Origin: Hydractinia symbiolongicarpus
Taxonomy: Eukaryota; Cnidaria; Hydrozoa; Anthoathecata; Hydractiniidae
Direction of reading: 5' to 3'
Assembly (NCBI RefSeq): GCF_029227915.1
Contig: NC_079876.1
Location: forward strand, 38,051,828-38,115,827
DNA length: 64,000 nucleotides
This document shows, one piece after another, positions 23,201 through 35,318 of this stretch. The position numbers were made by a program, and so were the translations under genes. The notes under the pieces were generated by a model. The model was not told where the DNA came from, searched no databases, and saw only the letters and a program-made list of their open reading frames with translations. The first letter of the stretch is position 1. Each line of letters starts with the position of its first letter.

Positions 23201-25451
23201 CTACCACAGAGCCCAGTGTAATCGTTGAGCTCCGCCAATCACGTCAAGTTAAGAAAAATGTTATTTCTTGGAGTCCAATTGTCTCACTTTCACATTTATA
23301 TGGTCACAGTCCATAATCAGTTCAATTAAGTCCCACAGTCAATCGTTTCGCTGTTGAAAGCCATACAACCTAGCAATACCTGAAAAATATCAAAAAACAC
23401 ATGTTGGTTCGAATATGTGACTCAACTGTTGTAACTCAAACGGATTGATACTGTTAGAAAGTCAATGAAATGTAGTTTTTGAAACTGTCGCTATTTCTTC
23501 CACGCGCAATAACGGATAGGATTGGTCCCTCAGTAAAGAATGACTTATTTATCTAAATTCTTAAATGAAGCGCTACAACAGCGCCCAGTGTAATCGCTGA
23601 GTTCCGGCAATCATGTCAAATTAAAAAGAATGTTATTTCTTGGAGTCCACTTGTCTCATTTAAAACATTTATAAGGTCACAGACCAAAATTAGTTCAATT
23701 TAGTCCCACAGTCAATCGTTTCACTGTTAAAAGCGATGCAACCTAGAAATATGAGAAAAATATCGCTAAATACATGTTGGTGCGAATATATGACCCAACC
23801 GTTGTAACTCAAACGGACTGACACCGTTAGAAAGTCAATGAAATATAGTTTTTGAAACTGTCGGTGTTTCTTCAGCGCGCGATAACGGCCAGGATTAGTC
23901 CCACAGTAAAAAAATGACTTTCTTATCTTAATTCTTAAATGAAGCGCTGCCACATCGCCCAGTGTAATCGCTGAGTTTCGGCAATCAATTCAAATTAAGA
24001 AAAATGTTATTTCTTGGAGTCCAATTGTCTCACTTTCACATTTATAGTGTCACAGTCCATAAGCAGTTCAATTAAGTCCCACAGTCAATCGTTTCGCTGT
24101 TAAAAGCCATACAACCTAGTAATACCTGAAAAATGTCAAGAAACACAAGTTGGTACGAATATGTGATCCAACCGTTGTAACTCAAACGGACTGACACCGT
24201 TAGAAAGTCTATGAAATGTAGTTTTTGAAACTGTCGCTATTTCTTCAGAGCGCGATAACGGCTAGGATTGGTCCCACAGTAAATAATGACTTATTTATCT
24301 AAATTCTTAAATAAAGCGCTACCACAGCGCCAAGTGTAATCTCTGAGTTTCGGCAATCTTGTCAAATTAAGAAGAATGTTATTTCTTGGAGTCCAATTGT
24401 CTCATTTATCACATTTATCAGGTCACAGTCCAAAGTTAGTTCAATTAAGTCTTACAGTTAATCGTTTCACTGTTATAAGCGACGCAACCTAGTAATATGA
24501 GAAAAATTTCGCTAAATACCTGTTGGTACGAATATGTGACGCAATCGTTGTAACTGAAGCGGATTGATACCGTTCGAAAGTCAATGAAATGTAGTTTTTG
24601 AATCTGTCGCTATTTTTTCAGCGCGCGCTAATGGCTAGGATTGGTCCCACAGCAAAAAAATGACTTTTTTATCTTAATTTTTAATTGAAACGCTACCACA
24701 GCGCCCAGTGTAATTGTCAAATTCCGACAATCATGTCAAGTTAAGAAGAATGTTATTTCTTGGAGGCCAATTTTCTCATTTATCTCATCGATCAGGTCAC
24801 AGTCCAAAGTTAGTTCAATTAAGTGCCACAGTCATTCGTTTCACTGTTAAAAGCGATGCAACCTAGTAATATGAGAAAAATATCGCTAAATACATGTTGG
24901 TACGAATATGTGACCCAACCGATGAAACTCAAACGGACTGACACCGTTAGAAAGTCAATGAAATGTAGTTTTGGGAAACTGTCGCTATTTTTTCAGAGCG
25001 CGATAACGGCTAGGATTGGTCCCACAGTAAAAAAATGACTTTCTTATGTTAATTCTTAAATGAAGCGCTTCCACAGCGTCCAGTGTAATCGCTGAGTTTC
25101 AGCAATCACGTCAAATTAAGAAGAATGTTATTTCTTAGAGAAAATTGTCTCACTTTCACATTTATAGGGTCACAGTCCATAATTAGTTCAATTAAGTCCC
25201 ACAGTCAATCGTTTCGCTGTTAAAAGCCATACAACTTAGTAATACCTGAAAAATATCAAGAAATGCATGTTGGTACGAATATGTGACTCAAGCGTTGTAA
25301 CTCGAACGGATTGATACTGTTAAAAAGTCAATGAAATGTAGTTTTTGAAACTGTCGCTTTTTCTTCAGCGCGCGATAACGGCTAGGATTGGTCCCACAGT
25401 AAAAAATGACTTTCTCATCTTAATTCTTAAATGAAGCGCTACCACAGCACC
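20230..25451. repeat. 373-bp satellite array between LINE copies 1 and 2
   Basis: Fourteen monomers (5222 bp) with no gene. The first monomer resumes exactly at GTGTAGTCGCTGAG after the element. 20371-22306 carries monomers with GCGCTAATGG, CACAGCAAACAAA and ACTTATAACATTTATAACG. From 22307 the sequence repeats 14925 onward. It ends with CAGCACC at 25451. Confidence 0.95.
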
Positions 25452-25638
25452 GAGTTCTTTTCTTTTTTTTTTCTTTTTTTCTTTCAATTTATTTAAAGTC
25501 GATTATTCACATATTTACAATAGTTTCCAAAAAAAAAGTAATTAAGAAAACTAATCTAAATCGACTAAATTTTTTTTATGTTTACAATTAAATAAAATCA
25601 TTTTTTTTATATATATAAACAATAATAACAACAAAGTT
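25452..25638 (-). other. LINE copy 2: 3' UTR, AATAAA and A-rich tail
   Basis: Same layout as in copy 1. AATAAA on the minus strand lies at 25488-25493 and the interrupted A-rich tail runs leftward to the junction with CAGCACC. Confidence 0.72.
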
Positions 25639-26367
25639 CTATAAGGGGCCCATACATTCATCACAGTTACATTTAGATTCGTCCCACATTTTATTCGTGC
25701 TTTTAAAAACTTTAAGGTTGTCACATCGTTTCAAATGTGATGGTAGGTTATTCCAAATCTTTGGTCCCAGGGCTGATAAGCTATTAGTTCCAAAAGTCGC
25801 GGTCCTTTTCCTTGAGACTACCAAAACTTTTAAAACACTGACAGGCCTGTAGTTTGATATTTTAGTTTTATCTTTTCTTCCCTTATCCAATGGCGTTACA
25901 GCAGCCCGCTTAGCTTTGCTTGGAAATTTGTTTGAAGCTATGCTACTATTTATAGCATCTGTTAGTGGCGTTACTAGGTGCCTTTTTGCTAATTTTGTCA
26001 GCTTTGATGGTATTGTATCTTCACCTGTTGATACTTTGGTGTTTAAATCATTAAACAGTTTAGAAATTGTATTTTCATGAACTTCTTGGAATGTGAAGTT
26101 CTCATTGTTGTTAGAATCATTGATTTCATTTATTTTAATGATACTTGGATGATTTTCAAAACTATCAACAATTTCTTCAATCATTTTTGACTTATCATTT
26201 ACATTCTTATATTTTATAGGATTTGGTTTCATGCCACAAGAATTTTCTAAAATATTGATGTAGTATTCGTTGAAAAGTTTGGTTAGCTGTTTTTTATCAG
26301 TAACTAAACTTTCATTTTGAGCGATCGCTATATCTCCTTTGCTTATTCCACTTTTATTTGATATCAA
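25639..26367 (-). pseudogene. LINE copy 2: RT N-terminal block fused to C-terminal tail
   Basis: The 242-residue translation is identical to that of copy 1: linker, TGEDTIPSKL, NYRPVSVL, then the junction straight to LGPKIWNNLP and CNCDEC. The RT catalytic core is absent. The first codon is TTG and there is no evidence of independent translation. Confidence 0.87.
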
Positions 26368-26460
26368 GGGTTTAACAGTTTCCCAAAAGGTTTTTCTGGA
26401 AATAAAACCTGATTCTGTTACCCTTTTTGAAATGGTTTTTGATAGCCTTTTTGCGTAAAT

Positions 26461-27633
26461 TTACACACTTGTTTCTCTGTTTCTTGTACGTGATTTTGTT
26501 TTCAGAAGTAGGATTTTTATTGTATTTATTTTGAACCTAGACCTTGTATATATTGCCTTTTTAAACTCTTTTGTCATAAATGGTGCCTCGTTTCCACGCA
26601 GAGTTTTTTGCTTCTGTGGGGCATGCTTTTCTATGATAGATGTGAAAACATTGGTGAGGTTTTCATAATTCAGTTCAGGATCTTTACTATTACAAATAAA
26701 ATTTGCGTTCTCAACATCACGTAAAAAGTTGGCTTCATTAAAATTTTTGTAACTTCTGTAAATAATTTTCTTGGATGCTAAGCGTGCTAAATGAGATTTT
26801 AAAAATGTTGTTACCATATGATGATGATCACTTAATCCTGTTTCACATGTTAGTGTGTGTTGAAAACATCTGGGTCTATTTGTAAGAATGACATATATAG
26901 CTGTTCCGTTAGGACTAGCAAAACAAGTTTTGTTTTTGACAAGATTTTCAAGACTAAAAATATCACAGAAATTATTTAAGGTTTCGAAACCAGAATCGTT
27001 CGAGTTATGGCAATCGATATTTATATCACCCATAATTATTATGTTTTCGACTTTAGATAGAGCTTTATTTAAAGCTATCTCTAATTCCTCAAAAAAGTTG
27101 TTTAAGTTTGAATAATGAGGTGGTCTATAAATACTGATAACTGTCCATTTTTTATTTCTTATCGTTAATTCTGAGCAAATGATTTCATTATTTGTTATAC
27201 CCAAATCATTAACTTGTCTACAGGCTATTCCGTTCTTAACATATTCAATTAACCCTCCTCCATTTTTGTTCCTATCTTTTCTAGCTCTAATATAGTTATC
27301 AATATAGAATTGTTCGTTTGGAAAACTCTCATCTAGTTTGGTTTCAGCAAATACAAAAAAATCAGGTAAAAATTTTGTCAGAATTTCTCTTGCATCAATT
27401 ATTTTGTTTCTGAGACTATTAATGTTTAAATAGCCTAAAAGAGGATTGAAAGGGTACTTAATTCGTAATTTATGTATTTCATCTAAAGAATTTTGGTAAG
27501 AATTATGTGTCGGATTTTGATCATTTCTATATTGACTCCCAACACATTCATCAGGAATATCAGATTTATTATCATCGCAAACTAGTCCAAGCCTGTTGAA
27601 TACCCCTGCTGTGTAGTCGCTGAGTTTCGGCAA
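26461..27633 (-). pseudogene. LINE copy 2: endonuclease region with extra frameshift
   Basis: Matches copy 1 through residue 368 (SRFK). A private one-base deletion then shifts the frame and the stop falls after residue 390. It keeps Asn70, Glu97, GDINID and SDH and has the same Tyr247. The first eight codons are again satellite and the first codon is TTG. The private lesion shows that this copy has been free of coding constraint since the duplication. Confidence 0.88.
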
Positions 27634-27732
27634 TCATGTCAAATTAAGAACAATGTTATTTCTTGGAGTCCAATTGTCTCATTTATCACATTCATCAGGT
27701 CACAGTCCAAAATTAGTTCAATTAAGTCCCAC

Positions 27733-30700
27733 AGTCAATCGTTTCATTGTTAAAGGCGATGCAACCTAGTAATATCCGAAAAATATCGCTAAATACATGT
27801 TGGTACGTATATGTGATCCAACCGTTGCAACTCAAACGGACTGACACCGTTAGAAAGTCAATGAAATGTAGTTTTTGAAACTGTCGCTATTTCTTCAGCG
27901 CGCGATAACGGCTAGGATTGGTCCCACAGTAATGAATGACTTACTTATCTATTTTCTTAAATGAAGCGCTACCACAGCGCCCAGTGTAATCGCTGAGTTC
28001 CGGCAATCATGTCAAATTATAAAGAATATTATTTCTTGGAGTCCACTTGTCTCACTTATAACATTTATACCGTCACAGACCAAAATCAGTTAAATTTAGT
28101 CTCACAGTCAATCGTTTCACTGTTAAAAGCGTTGCAACCTATTAATATGAGAAAAATATCGCTAAATACATGTTCGTACGAATATGTGACGCAATCGTTG
28201 TAACTGAAACGGATTGATACCGTTAGAAAGTCAATGAAATTTAGTTTTTGAAACTGTCGCTATTTCCTCAGCGCGCGCTAATGGCTAGGATTGGTCCCAC
28301 AGCAAACAAATGACTTTTTTATCTTAATTTTTAATTGAAACGCTTCCACAGCGCCCATTGTAATGGCTGAGTTTCGGCAATCATGTCAAGTTAAGAAGAA
28401 TGTTATTTCTTGTAGTCCAATTTTCTCATTTATCACATTGATCATGTCACAGTCCAAAGTAAGTTCAATTAAATCCCACAGTCAATCGTTTCATTGGTAA
28501 AGGCGATGCAACCTAGTAATTTCCGAAAAGTATCGCTAACTACATGTTGGTACGAATATGTGATCCAACCGTTGCAACTCAAACGGACTGACACCGTTAG
28601 AAAGTCAATGAAATGTAGTTTTTGAAACTGTCGCTATTTCTTCAGCGCGCGATAACGGCTAGGATTGGTCCCACAGTAAAGAATGACTTACTTATCTATT
28701 TTCTTAAATGAAGCGCTACCACAGCGCCCAGTGTAATCGCTGAGTTCCGGCAATCATGTCAAATTATAAAGAATGTTATTTCTTGGAGTCCACTTGTCTC
28801 ACTTATAACATTTATAACGTCACAGACCAAAATCAGTTAAATTTAGTCTTACAGTCAATCGTGTCACTGTTAAAAGCGATGCAACCTAGTAATATGAGAA
28901 AAATATCGCTAAATACATGTTCGTACAAATATGTGACGCAATCGTTGTAACTGAAACGGATTGATACCGTTAGAAAGACAATAAAATTTAGTTTTTGAAA
29001 CTGTCGCTATTTCTTCAGCGCGCGCTAATGGCTAGGATTGGTCCCACAGCAAACAAATTACTTTTTTATCTTAATTTTTAATTGAAACGCTACCACAGCG
29101 CCCATTGTAATGGCTGAGTTTCGGCAATCATGTCAAGTTAAGAAGAATGTTATTTCTTGTAGTCCAATTTTCTCATTTATCACATTGATCAGGTCACAGA
29201 CCAAAGTTAGTTCAATTAAGTCCCACAGTCAATCGTTTCACTGTTAAAAGCGATGCTACCTAGTAATGTCAGATAATTATCGCTAAATACATGTTGGTAC
29301 AAATATGGGACCCAACCGTTGAAACTCAAACGGACTGACACCGTTAGAAAGTCAATGAAATGTAGTTTTGGAAACTGCTGCTATTTCTTCAGCGCGCAAT
29401 AACGGCTAGGATTGGTCTTACAGTAAAAAAATGACTTTCTTATGTTAATTCTTAAATGAAGTGCTACTACAGCGTCCAGTGCAATCGCTGAGTTTCGGCA
29501 ATCATGTCAAATTAAGAACAATGTTATTTCTTGGAGTCCAATTGTCTTACTTTCACATTTATAGGGTCACAGTCCATAATTAGTTCAATTAAGTCCCACA
29601 GTCAATCGTTTCGCTGTTAAAAGCCATACAACTTAGTAATACCTGAAAAATATCAAGAAATCCATGTTGGTACGAATATGTGACTCAAGCGTTGTAACTC
29701 GAACGGATTGATCCTGTTAAAAAGTCAATGAAATGTAGTTTTTGAAACTGTCGCTTTTCCTTCAGCGCGCGATAACGGCTAGGATTGGTCCCACAGTAAA
29801 GAATGACTTACTTATCTATTTTTTTAAATGAAGCGCTACCACAGCGCCCAGTGTAATCGCTGAGTTCCGGCAATCATGTCAAATTATAAAGAATGTTATT
29901 TCTTGGAGTCCACTTGTCTCACTTATAACATTTATAACGTCACAGACCAAAATCAGTTAAATTTAGTCTCACAGTCAATCGTTTCACTGTTAAAAGCGAT
30001 GCAACCTAGTAATATGAGAAAAATATCGCTAAATACATGTTCGTACGAATATGTGACCCAACCGTTGAAACTCAAACGGACTGACACGTTAGAAAGTCAA
30101 TGAAATGTAGTTTTGGAAACTGCTGCTATTTCTTCAGCGCGCAATAACGGCTAGGATTGGTCTTACAGTAAAAAAATGACTTTCTTATGTTAATTCTTAA
30201 ATGAAGTGCTACTACAGCGTCCAGTGTAATCGCTGAGTTTCGGCAATCATGTCAAATTAAGAAGAATGTTATTTCTTGGAGTCCAATTGTCTCACTTTCA
30301 CATTTATAGGGTCACAGTCCATAATTAGTTCAATTAAGTCCCACAGTTAATCGTTTCGCTGTTAAAAGCCATACAACTTAGTAATACCTGAAAAATATCA
30401 AGAAATGCATGTTGGTACGAATATGTGACTCAAGCGTTGTAACTCGAACAGATTGATCCTGTTAAAAAGTCAATGAAATGTAGTTTTTGAAACTGTCGCT
30501 TTTCCTTCAGCGCGCGATAACGGCTAGGATTGGTCCCACAGTAAAAAAATGACTTTTTCATCTTAAATCTTAAATGAAGCGCTACCACAGCACCCAGTGT
30601 AGTCGCTCAGTTTCGGCAATCATGTCAAATTAGGAACAATGTTATTTCTTGGAGTCCAATTGTCTCATTTATCACATTCATCAGGTCGCAGTCCAAAGCT

Positions 30701-31670
30701 AGTTCAATTAAGTCCCACAGTCAATCGTTTCATTGTTAAAGGCGATGCAACCTAGTAATATCCGAAAAATATCGCTAAATACATGTTGGTACGTATATGT
30801 GATCCAACCGTTGCAACTCAAACGGACTGACACCGTTAGAAAGTCAATGAAATGTAGTTTTTGAAACTGTCGCTATTTCTTCAGCGCGCGATAACGGCTA
30901 GGATTGGTCCCACAGTAAAGAATGACTTACTTATCTATTTTCTTAAATGAAGCGCTACCACAGCGCCCAGTGTAATCGCTGAGTTCCGGCAATCATGTCA
31001 AATTATAAAGAATATTATTTCTTGGAGTCCACTTGTCTCACTTATAACATTTATACCGTCACAGACCAAAATCAGTTAAATTTAGTCTCACAGTCAATCG
31101 TTTCACTGTTAAAAGCGTTGCAACCTATTAATATGAGAAAAATATCGCTAAATACATGTTCGTACGCATATGTGACGCAATCGTTGTAACTGAAACGGAT
31201 TGATACCGTTAGAAAGTCAATGAAATTTAGTTTTTGAAACTGTCGCTATTTCCTCAGCGCGCGCTAATGGCTAGGATTGGTCCCACAGCAAACAAATGAC
31301 TTTTTTATCTTAATTTTTAATTGAAACGCTTCCACAGCGCCCATTGTAATGGCTGAGTTTCGGCAATCATGTCAAGTTAAGAAGAATGTTATTTCTTGGA
31401 GTCCAATTTTCTCATTTATCACATTGATCATGTAACAGTCCAAAGTAAGTTCAATTAAATCTCACAGTCAATCGTTTCATTGGTAAAGGCGATGCAACCT
31501 AGTAATTTCCGAAAAGTATCGCTAACTACATGTTGGTACGAATATGTGATCCAACCGTTGCAACTCAAACGGACTGACACCGTTAGAAAGTCAATGAAAT
31601 GTAGTTTTTGAAACTGTCGCTATTTCTTCAGCGCGCGATAACGGCTAGGATTGGTCCCACAGTAAAGAAT
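27733..31670. repeat. 8-monomer duplication (period about 2986)
   Basis: The segment at 27733-28690 (CCTAGTAATATCCGAAAAAT, GGTACGTATATG, then AAAGAATATTATTTC and GCGTTGCAACCTATT) recurs from about 30719 to 31670, with a spacing of 2986 bp, or eight monomers. The two ends are near-identical and the intervening monomers differ. The copies differ at GGTACGTATATG-linked sites by single bases only, such as TACGAATATG versus TACGCATATG. Confidence 0.78.
30588..30602. other. Unoccupied paralogue of the LINE insertion site
   Basis: This monomer reads CAGCACC, CA, GTGTAG in direct continuity. At each LINE copy CAGCACC lies left and GTGTAG lies right of the element. The monomer also shares the CATTCATCAGG variant with the right flank of the elements. 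Similar unoccupied sites occur near 38040 and 43184. Comparison implies loss of about two bases, and no target-site duplication, at insertion. Confidence 0.7.
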
Positions 31671-32016
31671 GACTTTCTTATGTTAATTCTTAAATGAAGT
31701 GCTACTACAGCGTCCAGTGCAATCGCTGAGTTTCGGCAATCATGTCAAATTAAGAACAATGTTATTTCTTGGAGTCCAATTGTCTTACTTTCACATTTAT
31801 AGGGTCACAGTCCATAATTAGTTCAATTAAGTCCCACAGTTAATCGTTTCGCTGTTAAAAGCCATACAACTTAGTAATACCTGAAAAATATCAAGAAATG
31901 CATGTTGGTACGAATATGTGACTCAAGCGTTGTAACTCGAACGGATTGATCCTGTTAAAAAGTCAATGAAATGTAGTTTTTGAAACTGTCGCTTTTCCTT
32001 CAGCGCGCGATAACGG

Positions 32017-32461
32017 CTAGGATTGGTCCCACAGTAAAGAATGACTTACTTATCTATTTTCTTAAATGAAGCGCTACCACAGCGCCCAGTGTAATCGCTG
32101 AGTTCCGGCAATCATGTCAAATTAAAAAGAATGTTATTTCTTGGAGTCCAATTGTCTCACTTTCACATTTATAGGGTCACAGTCCATAATTAGTTCAATT
32201 AAGTCCCACAGTTAATCGTTTCGCTGTTAAAAGCCATACAACGTAGTAATACCTGAAAAATATCAAGAAATGCATGTTGGTACATGTTGATATTTATCAC
32301 ATTCATCAGGTCACAGTCCAAAGCTAGTTCAGTTAAGTCCCACAGTCAATCGTTTCATTGTTGTGACTCAACCGTTGTAACTCAAACGGACTGACACCGT
32401 TAGAAAGTCAATGAAATGTAGTTTTTGAAACTGTCGCTATTTCTTCAGCGCGCGATAACGG
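32017..32461. repeat. Aberrant 445-bp satellite monomer with internal duplication
   Basis: CTAGG landmarks here are 445 bp apart instead of 373. After GCATGTTGGTAC the sequence jumps to ATGTTGATATTTATCACATT and replays the ATCAGGTCACAGTCC to CATTGTT portion of a monomer. It then resumes at GTGACTCAACCG. This is an out-of-register partial duplication of net 72 bp. Confidence 0.85.
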
Positions 32462-34397
32462 CTAGGATTGGTCCCACAGTAAAGAATGACTTATTCATCT
32501 ATTTTCATAAATGAAGCGCTACCACAGCGCCCAATGTAATCGCTGAGTTCCGGCAATCATGTCAAATTAAAAAGAATGTTATTTCTTGGAGTCCACTTGT
32601 CTCACTTATAAAATTGATAACGTCACAGACCAAAATCAATTAAATTTAGTCTCACAGTCAATCGTTTCACTGTTAAAAGCGATGCAACCTAGTAATATGA
32701 GAAAAATATCGCTAAATACATGTTCGTACGAATATGTGACGCAATCGTTGTAACTGAAACGGATTGATACCGTTAGAAAGTCAATGAAATGTAGTTTTTG
32801 AAACTGTCGCTATTTCTTCAGCGCGCGCTAATGGCTAGGATTGGCCCCACAGCAAAAAAATGACTTTTTTTTCTTAATTTTTTATTAAGACGCTACCACA
32901 GAGCCCAGTGTAATCGCTGAGTTTCGGCAATCATTTCAAATTAAGAAAAATGTTATTTCTTGGAGTCCAATTGTCTCATTTTTACATTTATAGGGTCACA
33001 GTCCATAATCAGTTCAATTAAGTCCCACAGTCAATCATTTTGCTGTTAAAAGCCATACAACCTAGTAATACCTGAAAAATATCAAGAAATACATGTTGGT
33101 ACGAATATGTGACTCAACCGTCGTAATTCAAACGGATTAATACTGTTAGAAAGTCAATGAAATGTGGTTTTTGAAACTGTCGCTATTTCTTCAGCGCGCG
33201 CTAATGGCTAGGATTGGTCCCACAGCAAAAAAAAGACTTTTTTATCTTAATTTTTAATTGAAACGCTACCACAGCGCCCATTGTAATGGCTAAATTCCGG
33301 AAATCATCTCAAGTTAAGAAAAATGTTATTTCTTGGAGTCCAATTTTCTCATTTATCACATTGATCAGGTCACAGTCCAAAGTTAGTTCAATTAAGTCCC
33401 ACAGTCAATCGTTTCACTGTTAAAAGCGATGCAACCTAGTAATGTCAGATAATTATCGCTAGATACATGTTGGTACGAATATGTGACCCAACCGTTAAAA
33501 CTCAAACGGACTGACACTGTTAGAAAGTCAATGAAATGTAGTTTTGGAAACTGTCGCTATTTCTTCAGCGCGCGATAACGGCTAGGATTGGTTGCACAGT
33601 AAAAAAATGACTTTCTTATCTTAATTTTTAATTGAAAGGTTACCACAGCGCCCAGTGTAATTGCTAAATTCCGGCAATCATGTCAAGTTAAGAAGAATGT
33701 TATTTCTTGGAATCCAATTTTCTCATTTATCTAATCGATCAGGTCACAGTCCAAAGTTAGTTCAATTAAGTGCCACAGTCATTCGTTTCACTGTTAAAAG
33801 CGATGCAACCTAGTAATATGAGAAAAATATCGCTAAATACATGTTGGTACGAATATGTGACGCAACCGATGAAACTCAAACGGACTGACACCGTTAGAAA
33901 GTCAATGAAATGTAGTTTTGGAAACTGTCGCTATTTTTTCAGAGCGCGATAACGGCTAGGATTGGTCCCACAGTAAAAAAATGACTTTCTTATGTTAATT
34001 CTTAAATGAAGCGCTTCCACAGCGTCCAGTGTAATCGCTGAGTTTCGGCAATCACGTCAAATTAAGAAGAATGTTATTTCTTAGAGAAAATTGTCTCACT
34101 TTCACATTTATAGGGTCACAGTCCATAATTAGTTCAATTAAGTCCCACAGTCAATCGTTTCGCTGTTAAAAGCCATACAACTTAGTAATACCTGAAAAAT
34201 ATCAAGAAATGCATGTTGGTACGAATATGTGACTCAAGCGTTGTAACTCGAACGGATTGATACTGTTAAAAAGTCAATGAAATGTAGTTTTTGAAACTGT
34301 CGCTTTTTCTTCAGCGCGCGATAACGGCTAGGATTGGTCCCACAGTAAAAAATGACTTTCTCATCTTAATTCTTAAATGAAGCGCTACCACAGCACC

Positions 34398-34585
34398 GAG
34401 TTCTTTTCTTTTTTTTTTTCTTTTTTTCTTTCAATTTATTTAAAGTCGATTATTCACATATTTACAATAGTTTCCAAAAAAAAAGTAATTAAGAAAACTA
34501 ATCTAAATCGACTAAATTTTTTTTATGTTTACAATTAAATAAAATCATTTTTTTTATATATATAAACAATAATAACAACAAAGTT
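34398..34585 (-). other. LINE copy 3: 3' UTR, AATAAA and A-rich tail
   Basis: Same elements as copy 1. The minus-strand AATAAA lies at about 34435-34440, with the interrupted A-rich tail to its left, one base longer than in copy 1. Confidence 0.72.
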
Positions 34586-35314
34586 CTATAAGGGGCCCAT
34601 ACATTCATCACAGTTACATTTAGATTCGTCCCACATTTTATTCGTGCTTTTAAAAACTTTAAGGTTGTCACATCGTTTCAAATGTGATGGTAGGTTATTC
34701 CAAATCTTTGGTCCCAGGGCTGATAAGCTATTAGTTCCAAAAGTCGCGGTCCTTTTCCTTGAGACTACCAAAACTTTTAAAACACTGACAGGCCTGTAGT
34801 TTGATATTTTAGTTTTATCTTTTCCTCCCTTATCCAATGGCGTTACAGCAGCCCGCTTAGCTTTGCTTGGAAATTTGTTTGAAGCTATGCTACTATTTAT
34901 AGCATCTGTTAGTGGCGTTACTAGGTGCCTTTTTGCTAATTTTGTCAGCTTTGATGGTATTGTATCTTCACCTGTTGATACTTTGGTGTTTAAATCATTA
35001 AACAGTTTAGAAATTGTATTTTCATGAACTTCTTGGAATGTGAAGTTCTCATTGTTGTTAGAATCATTGATTTCATTTATTTTAATGATACTTGGATGAT
35101 TTTCAAAACTATCAACAATTTCTTCAATCATTTTTGACTTATCATTTACATTCTTATATTTTATAGGATTTGGTTTCATGCCACAAGAATTTTCTAAAAT
35201 ATTGATGTAGTATTCGTTGAAAAGTTTGGTTAGCTGTTTTTTATCAGTAACTAAACTTTCATTTTGAGCGATCGCTATATCTCCTTTGCTTATTCCACTT
35301 TTATTTGATATCAA
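34586..35314 (-). pseudogene. LINE copy 3: RT N-terminal block fused to C-terminal tail
   Basis: A 242-residue frame with the same fusion as copy 1, differing by Gly for Arg at residue 164 (LDKGGKDK). Gly is probably the original residue, because PLDKGG-type sequences are what I expect in this LINE block. The RT catalytic core is absent and the first codon is TTG. Confidence 0.87.
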
Positions 35315-35318
35315 GGGT

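Larger units (their letters stand above)
25452..27610 (-). mobile_element. Defective non-LTR retrotransposon, copy 2
   Basis: Same organisation, junctions and shared lesions as copy 1, from which it lies exactly 7382 bp away. It differs privately by a one-base deletion in a T run near 26531, which shortens the element to 2159 bp. Copies 1 and 2 share KYPFNP and LDKGRK, against KYPSNP and LDKGGK in copies 3 and 4, so 1 and 2 are sister copies. Confidence 0.92.
22307..30060. repeat. Retroelement-bearing long unit 2 (7754 bp: 15 monomers plus element)
   Basis: Copy of the preceding unit. The offset is 7382 bp up to about 27750 and 7754 bp from about 28125 onward, so unit 2 has one extra monomer (about 372 bp) just right of its retroelement. 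The marker is GCGTTGCAACCTATT, at about 20375 in unit 1 and about 28129 here. The unit ends near 30060, where GACCCAACCGTTGAAAC replaces GACCCAACTGTTGTAAC. Confidence 0.85.
27611..34397. repeat. 373-bp satellite array between LINE copies 2 and 3
   Basis: 6787 bp, which fits 18 monomers plus the extra 72 bp of one aberrant 445-bp monomer. No gene is seen. An 8-monomer block repeats at about 2986 bp (27733 region against 30719 region, sharing GGTACGTATATG). The monomer at 30550-30620 is an unoccupied version of the LINE target. The right end (33970-34397) is the shared left flank of every LINE copy, marked by TTATTTCTTAGAGAAAATTG. Confidence 0.94.
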
